Assembly: GCA_031082205.1 (NCBI GenBank)
Contig: JAVHLJ010000008.1
Location: 1 to 64,000 of the forward strand
Source of the DNA: Elusimicrobiales bacterium
GTDB lineage: Bacteria; Elusimicrobiota; Elusimicrobia; Elusimicrobiales; UBA9959
Length of the DNA stretch: 64,000 nucleotides
Reading direction: 5' to 3'
In this document: positions 1-9,523 of the stretch, one piece after another
How positions within the stretch are numbered: position 1 is the stretch's first letter
Layout of the letters: each line of letters begins with the position of its first letter
Position numbers and translations under genes: made by a program
The notes under the pieces: model-generated
Databases searched by the model: none
The model's input: only the letters and a program-made list of their open reading frames with translations
Told to the model about the DNA's origin: nothing

Positions 1-905
<905 letters not shown>

Positions 906-985
906 AATCCGCAGACAGCTCATAGCAAACATCGCTATTTACCATTAGCAGTTCACGGAGCGCTCTATTGGCTCTTACTTTCATT

Positions 986-1007
986 GCACTGTTCTTTCGA
1001 ACGGTGC
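986..1007 (-). other. rRNA leader hairpin
   Basis: On the minus strand, about 80 bases ahead of the mature 16S 5' end, GCAC-C-GTTC-GAAA-GAAC-A-GTGC forms a stem capped by a GNRA tetraloop with one C/A mismatch. It probably belongs to the pre-rRNA leader (processing or antitermination). No clear boxA was recognised. Confidence 0.5.
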
Positions 1008-1236
1008 AAGGTTTTAACACCATTGGTTTTTTTTAATACACCATTCTACGAAGTCTCAGTTTCTGGCCCGACCTCCGACCGGCTCGCGCCGCTCTGCGAT
1101 CAGGCTTTCCGCTGAAGCTCCGCTTCAGGGTGCCCATTCATACATAATTTTTCAGAGAACAAACCCTTTCCTGTTTTCGTACTTCACAGGTACGGGTGAT
1201 TTGGCTTGTCGCAGCGTGAACCGCGACTGTGTTTAT

Positions 1237-1266
1237 ATCTTACCAAACTCGGGCGAATCTTGTCAA
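1237..1266 (-). promoter_or_regulatory. rRNA operon promoter, proximal
   Basis: Minus strand: TTGACA at 1266-1261, an 18-base spacer, then TAAGAT at 1242-1237. The -35 is a perfect sigma-70 match. Predicted start is about 330 bases before the mature 16S. It forms a tandem pair with the promoter at 1408-1435. Confidence 0.7.
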
Positions 1267-1407
1267 CTGTTTTTTTTCTCGTCGGAGGAACCGTCTTGTT
1301 GAAGCTGACGCTTCAAGGTTTTTTATTTTTTTGTGGCGCGTTTCCTGCGCCGTTTTGAAAGATCGAGACTGCCCGTTTTTGGTACCGCGGTTTCCGACAA
1401 CACGGAT

Positions 1408-1475
1408 ATTATAGCAAAAATTTTTTTCTTGTCAAATATTTTTTTGGGAAAATTTTTTCCTTTTTTCCCGGCCCG
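1408..1475 (-). promoter_or_regulatory. rRNA operon promoter, distal, with A-tract UP-like element
   Basis: Minus strand: a perfect TTGACA (1435-1430), a 16-base spacer and a perfect TATAAT (1413-1408). Upstream, to about 1475, three A-runs of 6-7 bases are spaced roughly by helical turns, as expected of an UP element bound by the RNA polymerase alpha C-terminal domain. Strong consensus plus UP element is typical of stable-RNA promoters. Confidence 0.85.
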
Positions 1476-1653
1476 CGCGGCGCGCGATTTTACGGAGCGC
1501 CGCCAAGCCGCCGCTGAACCGTCGCGGCACAACCGCGACCAGGGAAGTACGCCCCCGCCCGGCACCCGCCAGCAGCCCTGCGGACAGGCCCCGTCCCTCT
1601 TCCGGAACAGGGGCGAATACAGGTATATATTTATAAATTATTTATAAATATAA

Positions 1654-2427
1654 TTATTGCGAGAGCTTTTCAAAGAACTTTTTGGGCCTGCAGCCCTTGG
1701 GGGCCATATTTTTTAACGCCAATTCACGGCAGACATCCCCTCGTGCCACCAGGTCCGCGTAGCTCTTATCGGGGCAGAGCTCGAAAAATTTGGCGTAATC
1801 GGCCGCGGCTTCCTTCAACTGGCCTTTCTCAAAGCGCAATTCACCCCTGCCCTGGTAGGAATACCCGTCCTCCGGGTCCAGCCTGAGCCGCTCTTCGAAA
1901 TCGATAAAGGCGTTCGCGTTATGCCCGTCCTTCTCTCCGGCGGGCGCCTGGCGGGCCAGCAGGCGGTGCACCAGGGCTCTCTGGTAAACGGCGTAGCCTT
2001 TCTCCAGTTCCGGGGCTATCGCCAGGGAAGCGGAGAGGTCCGAGAGCGCCGCAGCGTAATCGCGCATGTTCTTGTAGGCGGTGCCGCGCTTCAGGTAAGC
2101 GTCCGCCGAGGAACTGCTTATGGCTATCTCCTCGGTAAAAACCGCGGCCGCCCGCTCCGGGTGCAGCATCATGAAGCTGGTCCAGGTGAGGCCGCGGCCC
2201 GTCGCCTTGTTGAAGGCCGGCAGGACCCTGCGGCGGAAATTCCTGGCCTCCTCCGACGGAGGCTGCTTTTTTCTGGCGGCCTCCGCCGCGGCGCCCGCGC
2301 GCAGTTCGCCGAGGAAAACGGAAAACAGTTCGGGAGTGGAGAGGTCCCTTATCGAAGGCTCCGGGGCCTGCGCGAAAAGCAGCCCTGGAATGAAAGAAAG
2401 AATCGCCGTAAATAAAATTTTTCGCAT
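1654..2427 (-). CDS. Secreted TPR-repeat protein
   Basis: 257 aa from the ATG at 2427. This start was preferred to an upstream one because it opens directly into a signal peptide (MRKILFTAILSF..., cleavage near LLFAQA). The mature part has degenerate tetratricopeptide helices, for example DAYLKRGTAYKNMRDYAAAL, SYQGRGELRFEKGQLKEAAA and DYAKFFELCP. TPR arrays mediate protein contacts, so a periplasmic scaffold or accessory role is likely; no enzyme motif is visible. It diverges from the POT transporter across a 55-base AT-rich gap. No strong Shine-Dalgarno precedes the start. Confidence 0.8.
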   Translation of the reverse strand: MRKILFTAILSFIPGLLFAQAPEPSIRDLSTPELFSVFLGELRAGAAAEAARKKQPPSEEARNFRRRVLPAFNKATGRGLTWTSFMMLHPERAAAVFTEEIAISSSSADAYLKRGTAYKNMRDYAAALSDLSASLAIAPELEKGYAVYQRALVHRLLARQAPAGEKDGHNANAFIDFEERLRLDPEDGYSYQGRGELRFEKGQLKEAAADYAKFFELCPDKSYADLVARGDVCRELALKNMAPKGCRPKKFFEKLSQ

Positions 2428-2482
2428 GACAGTCTGAAAATTTATATTATCTACCGTAATATTATACCGATTACGGAGAGAT
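2428..2482. promoter_or_regulatory. Divergent promoter region, TPR gene / POT transporter
   Basis: The 55-base gap is AT-rich and has -10-like boxes on both strands, including TATAAT on minus near 2459-2464 and ATTATAC-type sequence on plus near 2460. No good -35 was seen. GGAGAG just before 2483 is the ribosome binding site of the transporter. Confidence 0.45.
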
Positions 2483-3934
2483 ATGAGCATCCACAAAAAC
2501 CATCCTAAAGGCCTTTTCCTGCTCTTTTTCGTGGAGATGTGGGAGAGGTTCTCCTACTACGGAATGCGCGCGCTGCTGGTGCTTTACATGATAAAGGCGC
2601 TGGACTTCTCCACCGAAAAGGCCGGGCAGGTCTACGGCTGGTACACCGGCCTCGTCTACCTCACCCCGCTCCTGGGCGGCTACATAGCCGACCGCTACAT
2701 GGGCCAGCGCAAGGCCATAGTCGTGGGCGGCACCCTTATGGCCCTGGGCCACTTCGCCATGGCCTTCCCGCCGGTCCCCTTCTTCTTCGGCGCGATGATA
2801 CTGCTGATACTGGGCAACGGCTTCTTCAAGCCCAATATTTCAACCGTGGTCGGCTCACTCTACGAGCAGAACGATCCGCGCAGGGACGCCGGTTTCACCA
2901 TCTTCTACATGGGCATCAACCTGGGCGCCATGTTCTCCCCGCTGGTCTGCAGCACCCTCGGAGAAAAGGTCGGCTGGCACTGGGGCTTCGGCGCCGCCGG
3001 CGTAGGAATGGTCATCGGGCTGGCGATGTACCTGTGGGGGAACAAGGCGCTGCTGGGGGACAAGTGCATGAAACCGGCCGCGCCGAAGACCGACTACTGG
3101 GTTCCGATAACGCTGGTGGCCGCCATGACCGGGTTCCTTATACTCAGCGCCATGCAGGTCAACGGCACGGACATAAAGGGCATGATCCCGGGCTGGCTGT
3201 ACTCGACGGCCGCGCTGCTGGTCGCCATCGGCCTGGTCTACGCATACGCGTCGAAGCCGGAAAAATCCAACCTGACGCACGTAGAGAAACAGCGGCTCGC
3301 TGTGATATTCATAATGGTCTTCTTCACCATCTTTTTCTGGTCGGCCTTTGAGCAGGCCGGCAGTTCGCTGACCCTGTTCGCCGACCGCGAGACCGACAGG
3401 TGGATAAACATCTTCGGCTGGAGATGGGAGATGCCGGCGGGGTACTTCCAGTCGCTCAACCCGCTTTTCATCGTGCTCCTCGCCCCCCTCTTCTCCAACA
3501 TGTGGATAAACCTGGCGGAAAAGAACCGGGAACCCTCCAGCCCCATAAAGTTCGCCATGGGCCTGGGACTGCTGGCGATAGGCTTCGTGGTCATGATAGC
3601 GGCCGCCGCCGCCTATCAGCAGAGCGGGCCGGTCAGCATGCTCTGGCTTGTCGCTGCCTATTTCTTCCATACGCTCGGGGAACTTTGCCTCTCGCCGGTA
3701 GGCCTCTCTCTGGTCACCAAGCTGGCCCCGGTGCAGTTCGGCTCGCTCATGATGGGAGTCTGGTTCCTTTCCAGCGTGGCGGCCGGCTTCGTCGGAGGCT
3801 TTTTCGCCGGCAACTACGACACGATAAACCACGTCCATTTCTTCATGATCCCCACGGCCACCGCCCTGGGCGCGGCCGTACTGCTGGTACTCATCACCCC
3901 CAAGCTGCGCAAGTGGATGCACGGCATACACTGA
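2483..3934 (+). CDS. POT/PTR2 family proton-dependent oligopeptide transporter
   Basis: 483 aa, about 12-14 membrane segments, in the size range of bacterial di/tripeptide:H+ symporters (DtpT type). The proton-coupling ExxER motif is visible near residue 18 (EMWERFSYYG). It is followed by the MFS loop motif GGYIADRYMGQRKAIVVGG near 70-90 and the PTR2 signature around FYMGINLGAMFSP near 150. A GGAGAG Shine-Dalgarno lies 4 bases before the ATG. It ends at a strong bidirectional terminator. It probably imports peptides as amino-acid source, which would feed the amino-acid fermentation suggested by IorAB downstream. Confidence 0.95.
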   Translation: MSIHKNHPKGLFLLFFVEMWERFSYYGMRALLVLYMIKALDFSTEKAGQVYGWYTGLVYLTPLLGGYIADRYMGQRKAIVVGGTLMALGHFAMAFPPVPFFFGAMILLILGNGFFKPNISTVVGSLYEQNDPRRDAGFTIFYMGINLGAMFSPLVCSTLGEKVGWHWGFGAAGVGMVIGLAMYLWGNKALLGDKCMKPAAPKTDYWVPITLVAAMTGFLILSAMQVNGTDIKGMIPGWLYSTAALLVAIGLVYAYASKPEKSNLTHVEKQRLAVIFIMVFFTIFFWSAFEQAGSSLTLFADRETDRWINIFGWRWEMPAGYFQSLNPLFIVLLAPLFSNMWINLAEKNREPSSPIKFAMGLGLLAIGFVVMIAAAAAYQQSGPVSMLWLVAAYFFHTLGELCLSPVGLSLVTKLAPVQFGSLMMGVWFLSSVAAGFVGGFFAGNYDTINHVHFFMIPTATALGAAVLLVLITPKLRKWMHGIH

Positions 3935-3951
3935 GCGCGGCGCGGCAAAAA

Positions 3952-3987
3952 AGAAAGCCCGGGGCTCTCCCCGGGCTTTCTTTTTTT
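3952..3987. terminator. Bidirectional intrinsic terminator
   Basis: AGAAAGCCCGGGG-CTCT-CCCCGGGCTTTCT: a 13-bp perfect stem with a T-tract on the plus side and an A-tract on the left, so it can stop the POT transporter (plus) and the outer-membrane protein gene (minus). Confidence 0.93.
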
Positions 3988-3998
3988 GTGGTTACGGC

Positions 3999-4721
3999 TC
4001 AGAAGGTGCGGACGAGCGAAGCGGCCAGGCCGAGGCCGTGGAACTGCGGGCTCCGGCCCGAGAAGGACCTGTAGCCCTCGGCCGTGACATTGGCGCGCCA
4101 GTTCGAATCGGGGAATTGCCACTCATAACCCAGTCCAAGGTTCCAGGCGTTGCGCCAGCCCAGCAGGGGCTCGCCGAACTCGGCTTTCCTTGCGCCGTAG
4201 AAATTATGCAGCGATACTCCTCCCCTTATCAGGACATAGCGGGTATGCGGCGTGCCCAGGGGTATAAGCGCCAGCTCTATGCCGGCCGGGATCTCCAGGT
4301 GCGAAAGCCGCGCGCTGGTGCCGTCCAGCCGGACCTGGCTGTAGCGGCCGTACCTGAGGCCGGAGTAATACCTCACCCAGGAGAAAAGGTGCCCGCCAAC
4401 GAGCAGCCGCGGCCCCAGCCCGGAGGTCTCGTCGGATATCCTGGCGGACGAATCGTCCGCGGAGAGGGACTCCGCGGAAAAACCCAGTGCCGCGTAACGG
4501 GCCTTGCGGACCCGGGCGGAGGCCGACGCGCGGGAGGCCGAGGACTGCGCCTTTACCTGGCCCTGCGGGACCGGCGCCTGGTCGGACCTTATGTATTTCA
4601 GGAATTCCTGCTTCTCTTTATCGGTCCAGCCGGCCTGGCCGCCGAGGTCCGGGAGCTTCTGCGCGGCGGCGGCGCAGGGCAGCAAAAGCAGGGCGGCAAG
4701 GAGCAGCGGGGATGATTTCAC
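3999..4721 (-). CDS. Predicted outer-membrane beta-barrel protein
   Basis: 240 aa from a GTG start at 4721, with a signal peptide (cleavage near PCAAAAQ). A linker of about 80 residues rich in Ala, Ser and Gln follows. From about residue 100, alternating hydrophobic and polar strands run to a C-terminal Phe (ASLVRTF), as in small outer-membrane barrels recognised by BamA. Aromatic girdle residues (YYSGLRYGRY, WNLGLGYEWQF) support a barrel of about 8 strands. No family was recognised. The gene converges on the POT transporter at the shared terminator and diverges from the NlpC gene. Confidence 0.7.
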   Translation of the reverse strand: MKSSPLLLAALLLLPCAAAAQKLPDLGGQAGWTDKEKQEFLKYIRSDQAPVPQGQVKAQSSASRASASARVRKARYAALGFSAESLSADDSSARISDETSGLGPRLLVGGHLFSWVRYYSGLRYGRYSQVRLDGTSARLSHLEIPAGIELALIPLGTPHTRYVLIRGGVSLHNFYGARKAEFGEPLLGWRNAWNLGLGYEWQFPDSNWRANVTAEGYRSFSGRSPQFHGLGLAASLVRTF

Positions 4722-4730
4722 GCGGGAAAT

Positions 4731-4747
4731 TATATTATATTAGCCCT
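4731..4747 (+). promoter_or_regulatory. -10 region of the NlpC gene, apparently leaderless
   Basis: ATTATATTATATTAG immediately precedes the ATG. TATTAT at 4733-4738 leaves 9 bases to the ATG, so transcription should begin within a few bases of the start codon. There is no Shine-Dalgarno. A nearly identical AATTATATTATATTAG occurs at 9417-9432. Confidence 0.5.
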
Positions 4748-5206
4748 ATGCACCGGACCTTCACGCTAATCCTCGCGGCAGCGCTATCGGCGCCGGCCGC
4801 CGCCGGCGCCAAGTCGATCGCCCAGGCCAGGGCCGAAGTGGTGGACGCGACTATGGTCTATCTGAACACGCCGTACCTCTGGGGCGGCATGCACCCGGAC
4901 ACGGGCATGGACTGTTCTGCCTTCGCCAAGCTGGTCTACGGCAGGGCCGGCCTGGAACTGCCGCGCGTCTCGCGCGACCAGTTCGCCGCGTCCCTGCGCC
5001 TGCCGCCGGCCGGCGTGCTGCCTGGCGACCTGGTATTCTTCGCAATGAAAAATCCCGGCACTGCCCGGGTGGACCATGTCGGGATATACGTCGGCAAGGG
5101 CTTCTTCGTCCACGCCTCTTTCACCAACGGCGTGCACATCGATTCCGTCCAGAACCCCTACTACTACCAGCGCCTCGTCTCCGTCCGCAAGTACCGCGGT
5201 TTTTAG
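4748..5206 (+). CDS. NlpC/P60 family cell-wall peptidase, secreted
   Basis: 152 aa with a signal peptide (about residues 1-21) followed by a minimal NlpC/P60 domain. The catalytic triad is visible: Cys56 in MDCSAF, His110 in VDHVGIY and a third His at 122 in FVHAS. YLWGG near 43 and LPGDLVFF near 91 are family hallmarks. Such enzymes cut the D-Glu to diaminopimelate bond of peptidoglycan stem peptides in the periplasm. The ATG was chosen because it starts the signal peptide; there is no Shine-Dalgarno and a -10 box sits 9 bases away. The 3' end overlaps the convergent radical SAM gene by 4 bases. Confidence 0.93.
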   Translation: MHRTFTLILAAALSAPAAAGAKSIAQARAEVVDATMVYLNTPYLWGGMHPDTGMDCSAFAKLVYGRAGLELPRVSRDQFAASLRLPPAGVLPGDLVFFAMKNPGTARVDHVGIYVGKGFFVHASFTNGVHIDSVQNPYYYQRLVSVRKYRGF

Positions 5207-6738
5207 GCCGGGCCAGTCGCGCCCGAGCCTCCTTTTTTATACGCCAGGACCAGCGGCATTTCAAAGCAGAAGGCCCAGAAGCGGAACCTTATCCGAAGAT
5301 TGGCCATGGCCTTGAGGGCCGTCAAAGCCGCCCGCTTAAACAGGCCCGGGCGAAGAGCGTCGATATTGATATTGACGAACTCCATGTAGAAAGCCACCTT
5401 GCGGATAAGCGGTTTATCCTCTATCCATGGCAGGTTTTCCACGCTCTCGAACCCGGTGAGGGGGTCCGTGCCGCCTTCTTCGTCGGTCACGTTCGAACTG
5501 GGCGAATAGCCGTAGACGGACACGCATTCATCGTAAAGCTCTCCGCCGGGATAAGGCCTGAATATCTGGGGGCCTATCACCGACACCCTGTCGCTGAAAG
5601 AACGCAGCCTTTGTATCAGGCGCAGCGTGGCGTTGAGGTCGTCCGGGGTCTCGCCCGGGATGCCCATCATGAAAGAGAAGGTCGCGCCCAGTTCATGCTC
5701 CGTGATGCGCCTGGCCGACTGCACGATCTGCTCCACCGTAATGTCTTTCTTGAGCTTATCAAGGATGCGCTGGGACCCTGATTCGGCGCCGACGGCCAGC
5801 CTATAGAGACCTACTCCGCGCAGCTTTTCCAGCAGTTCGTCGTCCACCAGTTTCCTGTCGAAAGCGTCCGCGCGCATGTTGGTATACCACTGGAATTTCA
5901 GCCCCCGCTTCTTTATCTCGCGCGCGAAATCCTCGGGGTGCGACCGTTTCACGAAAAAATTCTCATCCAGAAAGTCCAGATAATCAACGCCGAACTTCCC
6001 GATCAGGAACTCTATCTCGTCGGCCAGACGGGCGGCGGACTTGGCCCTGTACCCTCCGAAAGCGAGGCGCCTGTTGGCGTTCACGCAGAACGTGCACCGG
6101 TAGGGACAACCCACGCTTGAAACCAGGACGCCGGGGTTGACCCGCATAGTTTCTTTGCCGCGAAAAACCGTGCCGTTCCTGTACCTGGAATAGTCTATGA
6201 GGTCCAGGTTCAGAAAAGGCAGCTTATCAAGGTCGTTGGGGTCCCTGCGCCCGGTAAATACCGCCTCATCGCCTGAAAGCAGGTAGAGTCCCTTGACCGA
6301 GGCGGGCTCCTTTCCTGCCTTGAGCGCCGCCAGGAGTTCCTCGGTGACGTATTCCCCCTCGCCGTGACACACGAAATCGGCCAGGCCCTCGCGCAGCGTC
6401 TCCTCCGGGAAAAGCGAGGGGTGGATGCCGCCCCAGATTATGCGGGTGCCGGGATAACGCCTTTTTATATAGGCGGACATCTCCGCGGCGTGACGGTGCT
6501 GGGCGGTCATGACCGTGAACCCGGCCAGCAGGACCTTGTTCTCCCCGCCTAAATATGAGTCCAGGGCGCGCAGAGGTTCGTCCTCGGTGACCATATCCAG
6601 GACAAAGGGGCTGGCGCCGGCTCTCTTTACCGTGCTGGCTATCGAAAGAAGTCCTGCGGGGATATACGGCGCGGATTTCTGCGCCCTGGAATAATAAGCC
6701 GAACGGGGATTTATCAGAAGACAGTCGCAAGTCGTCAT
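5203..6738 (-). CDS. B12-binding domain radical SAM protein
   Basis: 511 aa from the ATG at 6738 (MTTCDCLLINPRS); the upstream extension is rejected because LLINPRS is the usual beginning of the cobalamin-binding Rossmann domain. Residues 1-145 form that domain, with GGIHPSLFPEE near 113. The radical SAM core has Cys211, Cys215 and Cys218 (CPYRCTFC). The class includes methylases, ring-forming enzymes and HpnP/HpnR-like lipid enzymes; the substrate cannot be told. It lies divergent from a methyltransferase and near a flippase, which hints at cell-surface glycan or lipid tailoring. Confidence 0.9.
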   Translation of the reverse strand: MTTCDCLLINPRSAYYSRAQKSAPYIPAGLLSIASTVKRAGASPFVLDMVTEDEPLRALDSYLGGENKVLLAGFTVMTAQHRHAAEMSAYIKRRYPGTRIIWGGIHPSLFPEETLREGLADFVCHGEGEYVTEELLAALKAGKEPASVKGLYLLSGDEAVFTGRRDPNDLDKLPFLNLDLIDYSRYRNGTVFRGKETMRVNPGVLVSSVGCPYRCTFCVNANRRLAFGGYRAKSAARLADEIEFLIGKFGVDYLDFLDENFFVKRSHPEDFAREIKKRGLKFQWYTNMRADAFDRKLVDDELLEKLRGVGLYRLAVGAESGSQRILDKLKKDITVEQIVQSARRITEHELGATFSFMMGIPGETPDDLNATLRLIQRLRSFSDRVSVIGPQIFRPYPGGELYDECVSVYGYSPSSNVTDEEGGTDPLTGFESVENLPWIEDKPLIRKVAFYMEFVNINIDALRPGLFKRAALTALKAMANLRIRFRFWAFCFEMPLVLAYKKGGSGATGPA

Positions 6739-6849
6739 GCGAACCTTTATTATACCAATGTTGTCCGGCGAAGGCCGCCCCCGGCATCGGGCAGTTTTCA
6801 ATACGTGGCGTTTTTTTGGTTAAATCAATTATCCCGCCCGACGGCGGTA

Positions 6850-7674
6850 ATGCCTATGAAACCGCTGACATCCTGCGATTATTGGGACTCCAAGTACCGC
6901 CCCGGGGAAGCGACACCCCTTATCGACATAACTGATTTCCGTCAGCGCCCGTTCAGGCTTATCGTAGAAAAAATAGAGGCGCTGGGGCTGGACGGCAAAA
7001 AGGTCCTAGAGATCGGAGCCGGGGGCTCGGCGGTGCTGACCCACTTGGCGGAACGGAATAGCCGGCCCGGATCCGAATTTCACGGGCTTGACTACTCCGA
7101 GGCCGGTTGCCGCGGCCTGGAAAAAATCGCGGCCGACAACGGCGTGCGCGTAAAGGTGCACAACGGAGACCTCTTTTACCCGCCGCAGGAACTCCTCTCG
7201 TATTTTGACGTTATATACAGCCTGGGGGTCGTAGAGCATTTCAACGACCTCCCCGGCGTGCTGAGCGCACAGGCCAAGTTTCTTGCGCCGGGAGGCCTCA
7301 TGCTTTCAGTAGTCCCGAACTTAACAGGTCTGCTCGGCAGACTGGTCCGCCATTACAATAAAGAACTTTTTGATATGCACAGGGCATATACCCCGGACGC
7401 TCTTGCGAAAGGACACTCCGAGTCGGGACTTGCCCCCATCTATTCGGGTTACCTGTGCTCCACTAACTTCGGAGTACTTTCTGCTTGCTTCGGGTCGCAG
7501 GAGGCCGCGGGCTGGACCGCTTATCTCTGGCTATCCAGGCTCTCCAAAGCCGTATGGTATATGGAAAATAAAGTGTTTCCCCTGCCGGAGACCAGGCTCT
7601 TTTCCCCATATGTCTGCGTCGTGGCCAGAAAGCCCGAAGGGCCCGCAGGCAACCCTGCCCGTACGCTTCTCTGA
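6850..7674 (+). CDS. Class I SAM-dependent methyltransferase
   Basis: About 274 aa from the ATG at 6850; a further in-frame ATG at 6856 and one at 6805 are alternatives. Motif I is VLEIGAGGSAVL near residue 50, followed by FHGLDYSE and the acidic FDVIYSLGVVEHF typical of Methyltransf_11/12 proteins. The C-terminal half (residues 150-270) is a substrate domain. It is divergent from the B12 radical SAM gene and convergent with the flippase. Such trios often modify lipid-linked sugars, but the substrate is not visible. Confidence 0.85.
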   Translation: MPMKPLTSCDYWDSKYRPGEATPLIDITDFRQRPFRLIVEKIEALGLDGKKVLEIGAGGSAVLTHLAERNSRPGSEFHGLDYSEAGCRGLEKIAADNGVRVKVHNGDLFYPPQELLSYFDVIYSLGVVEHFNDLPGVLSAQAKFLAPGGLMLSVVPNLTGLLGRLVRHYNKELFDMHRAYTPDALAKGHSESGLAPIYSGYLCSTNFGVLSACFGSQEAAGWTAYLWLSRLSKAVWYMENKVFPLPETRLFSPYVCVVARKPEGPAGNPARTLL

Positions 7675-7717
7675 AGGACCGGATCATACTCCGGGCTCTC
7701 CCACGGCGCCTGCGGAC

Positions 7718-9274
7718 CTACTTCCCGATCGACCCGGTTATTTTCCCCTTTAGCCCGGTCCAGACGCGCTTGAAGTCCTCGTTGATCCCGAGGCGCAATG
7801 AAATCCAGGCCAACACCCCGAAATAAAAGATCGCTCCCAGCACGGCGGCGGCCATAGGGGAGGCCGGGAGAAGTCGACCCGACGCTTCCGCCACGAACAG
7901 CAAAATGACGGCATTAATAGCGGTGATCCTGCCAAGATAGCGCACCCCGTTCCAGTATCCCACGTCCGGGAAGTAATGCGCGCACAGAAAACCCGCCGAA
8001 AAAAGGCTGAAGGTATAGAATGCCAGCAGCGCCGATGGGTAGCCCAGTGCCCCGAACCGATCCACGAACAGGACTATAAGTCCGGCTAGCAGCAAATTCA
8101 TCGCTATCTGGTACCAGAAAACCTCCCTCACTTTCTGGGCGGAGAGGAAAAGCCTGGCCACTATCGAATTGGCCGCATAAAGAGGCAGGAGCAACGCGAA
8201 GAGTCTGAAAAAGCCGGAAGCCGACTCTACGGACTCGGGGCCGAAAGCCCCGCGTCCGAAAAGGGCGCCTATGATCTCCCGGGAATAAAAAGCACCGAAC
8301 AAAGCCGCCGGTACTAGAACGAAAGACAACCCTTTTAACGAGGCGACCACCACCCTGTCCACTTCCCCCAGCTGTTTGTTCGCAAAAAGTTCGTTCAGCT
8401 TTATCCCCGCGACTGCGGAGAACTGTTGTGTGATGAAATTGTTAGGGAATTCGGCGGCCTGGCGCCCATAGTTCATGGCGCTTACAGTTCCCCTGTCCAG
8501 GCCGCTGAGCAGGAACATCGGGACATAAGCAGAGACTGCGGTGGCCAACTGGCCCAGTTGGGCGAAGAGCGAGTTCCCCAGCACCTTGCGCGAAGGGAGA
8601 CGCGAAGGCAGACCGAATTCCCAGCCTAGACGGCGCCTGAGCATAAAGAGGAGCAGCACGGACTGTGCCGCGTAAGCGAAACAGAGGCCTAGGAGCGCGC
8701 TGAATACCCCAAGCCTCCCGTGAAAGGCCAGCACGCAAAATAACACGAAGACATTATTCGCCATCGAGGCCAGGATCGGCACCGTAAAATACTTGCGGGA
8801 GGCTAAAACGTCAGCCAGGAGAGTCGAGACCAGGATCAAAGGAAAAAGAGGAAGAGAGGAATAAAGAAGCCTTTCGTTGCCGGCCAGGACCCCCGTGTCG
8901 AACCTGGATATAACCCCGAAGACCTCGGCCGGAGCGGGAATAAAAACGGCGGCTATGCCCAAGCCGGCCGCGGCGTACGCGTATAGAAAAAAATTTACAA
9001 GTTCCTGGCTCTGCCTCTCCCCGGACTGACCCGCGAGACGCATCGACTCGGGGATTATAACCGATGAATTAAGAGCGGAGATGAAAGAAGTGACGAGAGT
9101 GGCGACGAACAGAGAATAAAGATATACGTCCATTTCTCCGCTGGTGCCGAAAAGAGCGGCCAGCACCAGACTGGAAGCGAACGCTATCAGTTTGGCGAGC
9201 AGGCTGAATCCTATGGACAGAGCTATGCCGGACTTATAGGACTCGGTCCTTAGGAAAGACAGGAAATCGGTCAA
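7718..9274 (-). CDS. MurJ/MviN-type lipid-linked precursor flippase (MOP superfamily)
   Basis: 518 aa, about 14 hydrophobic segments. The N-terminal GISLS-like IALSIGFSLLAKLIAF and AALFGTSGEMDVYLYSL match the MviN/MurJ beginning (family: FG.s.e.DAf..A). It flips lipid II or a related undecaprenyl-linked glycan. The start is a TTG at 9274 with GGAGG six bases upstream; no ATG in frame is better placed. The neighbouring methyltransferase and B12 radical SAM genes suggest either lipid II or a surface polysaccharide unit as cargo. Confidence 0.85.
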   Translation of the reverse strand: MTDFLSFLRTESYKSGIALSIGFSLLAKLIAFASSLVLAALFGTSGEMDVYLYSLFVATLVTSFISALNSSVIIPESMRLAGQSGERQSQELVNFFLYAYAAAGLGIAAVFIPAPAEVFGVISRFDTGVLAGNERLLYSSLPLFPLILVSTLLADVLASRKYFTVPILASMANNVFVLFCVLAFHGRLGVFSALLGLCFAYAAQSVLLLFMLRRRLGWEFGLPSRLPSRKVLGNSLFAQLGQLATAVSAYVPMFLLSGLDRGTVSAMNYGRQAAEFPNNFITQQFSAVAGIKLNELFANKQLGEVDRVVVASLKGLSFVLVPAALFGAFYSREIIGALFGRGAFGPESVESASGFFRLFALLLPLYAANSIVARLFLSAQKVREVFWYQIAMNLLLAGLIVLFVDRFGALGYPSALLAFYTFSLFSAGFLCAHYFPDVGYWNGVRYLGRITAINAVILLFVAEASGRLLPASPMAAAVLGAIFYFGVLAWISLRLGINEDFKRVWTGLKGKITGSIGK

Positions 9275-9523
9275 GGAAGCCTCCGGCTCGCCATGAAAAA
9301 CCGGGGGGCAGTGTTTTGCGCGGCGGGGTGATCTGGGCGTGCCGGAATCCGACCTGGATACGCCCGGGGAGTAGGAGTAAAAAGCGGCCGAAACGCAGGA
9401 ATCTGGTTCACGAGTGAATTATATTATATTAGGGTTACGCGGAATCCGTTCATCCGAGGTCCCGGCAAGTTCGCTGCCGGCCGGTCACGGTAATGATACG
9501 GTAAGCGACGCTGGTGATGGGGT
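9275..9523. other. Intergenic region, 249 bases
   Basis: No gene seen. It holds an AT-rich island AATTATATTATATTAG (9417-9432) inside GC-rich sequence, a likely minus-strand promoter for the flippase with a leader of about 140 bases. TTCAC-GA-GTGAA nearby at 9408-9419 is a small inverted repeat. The function is unproven. Confidence 0.4.
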
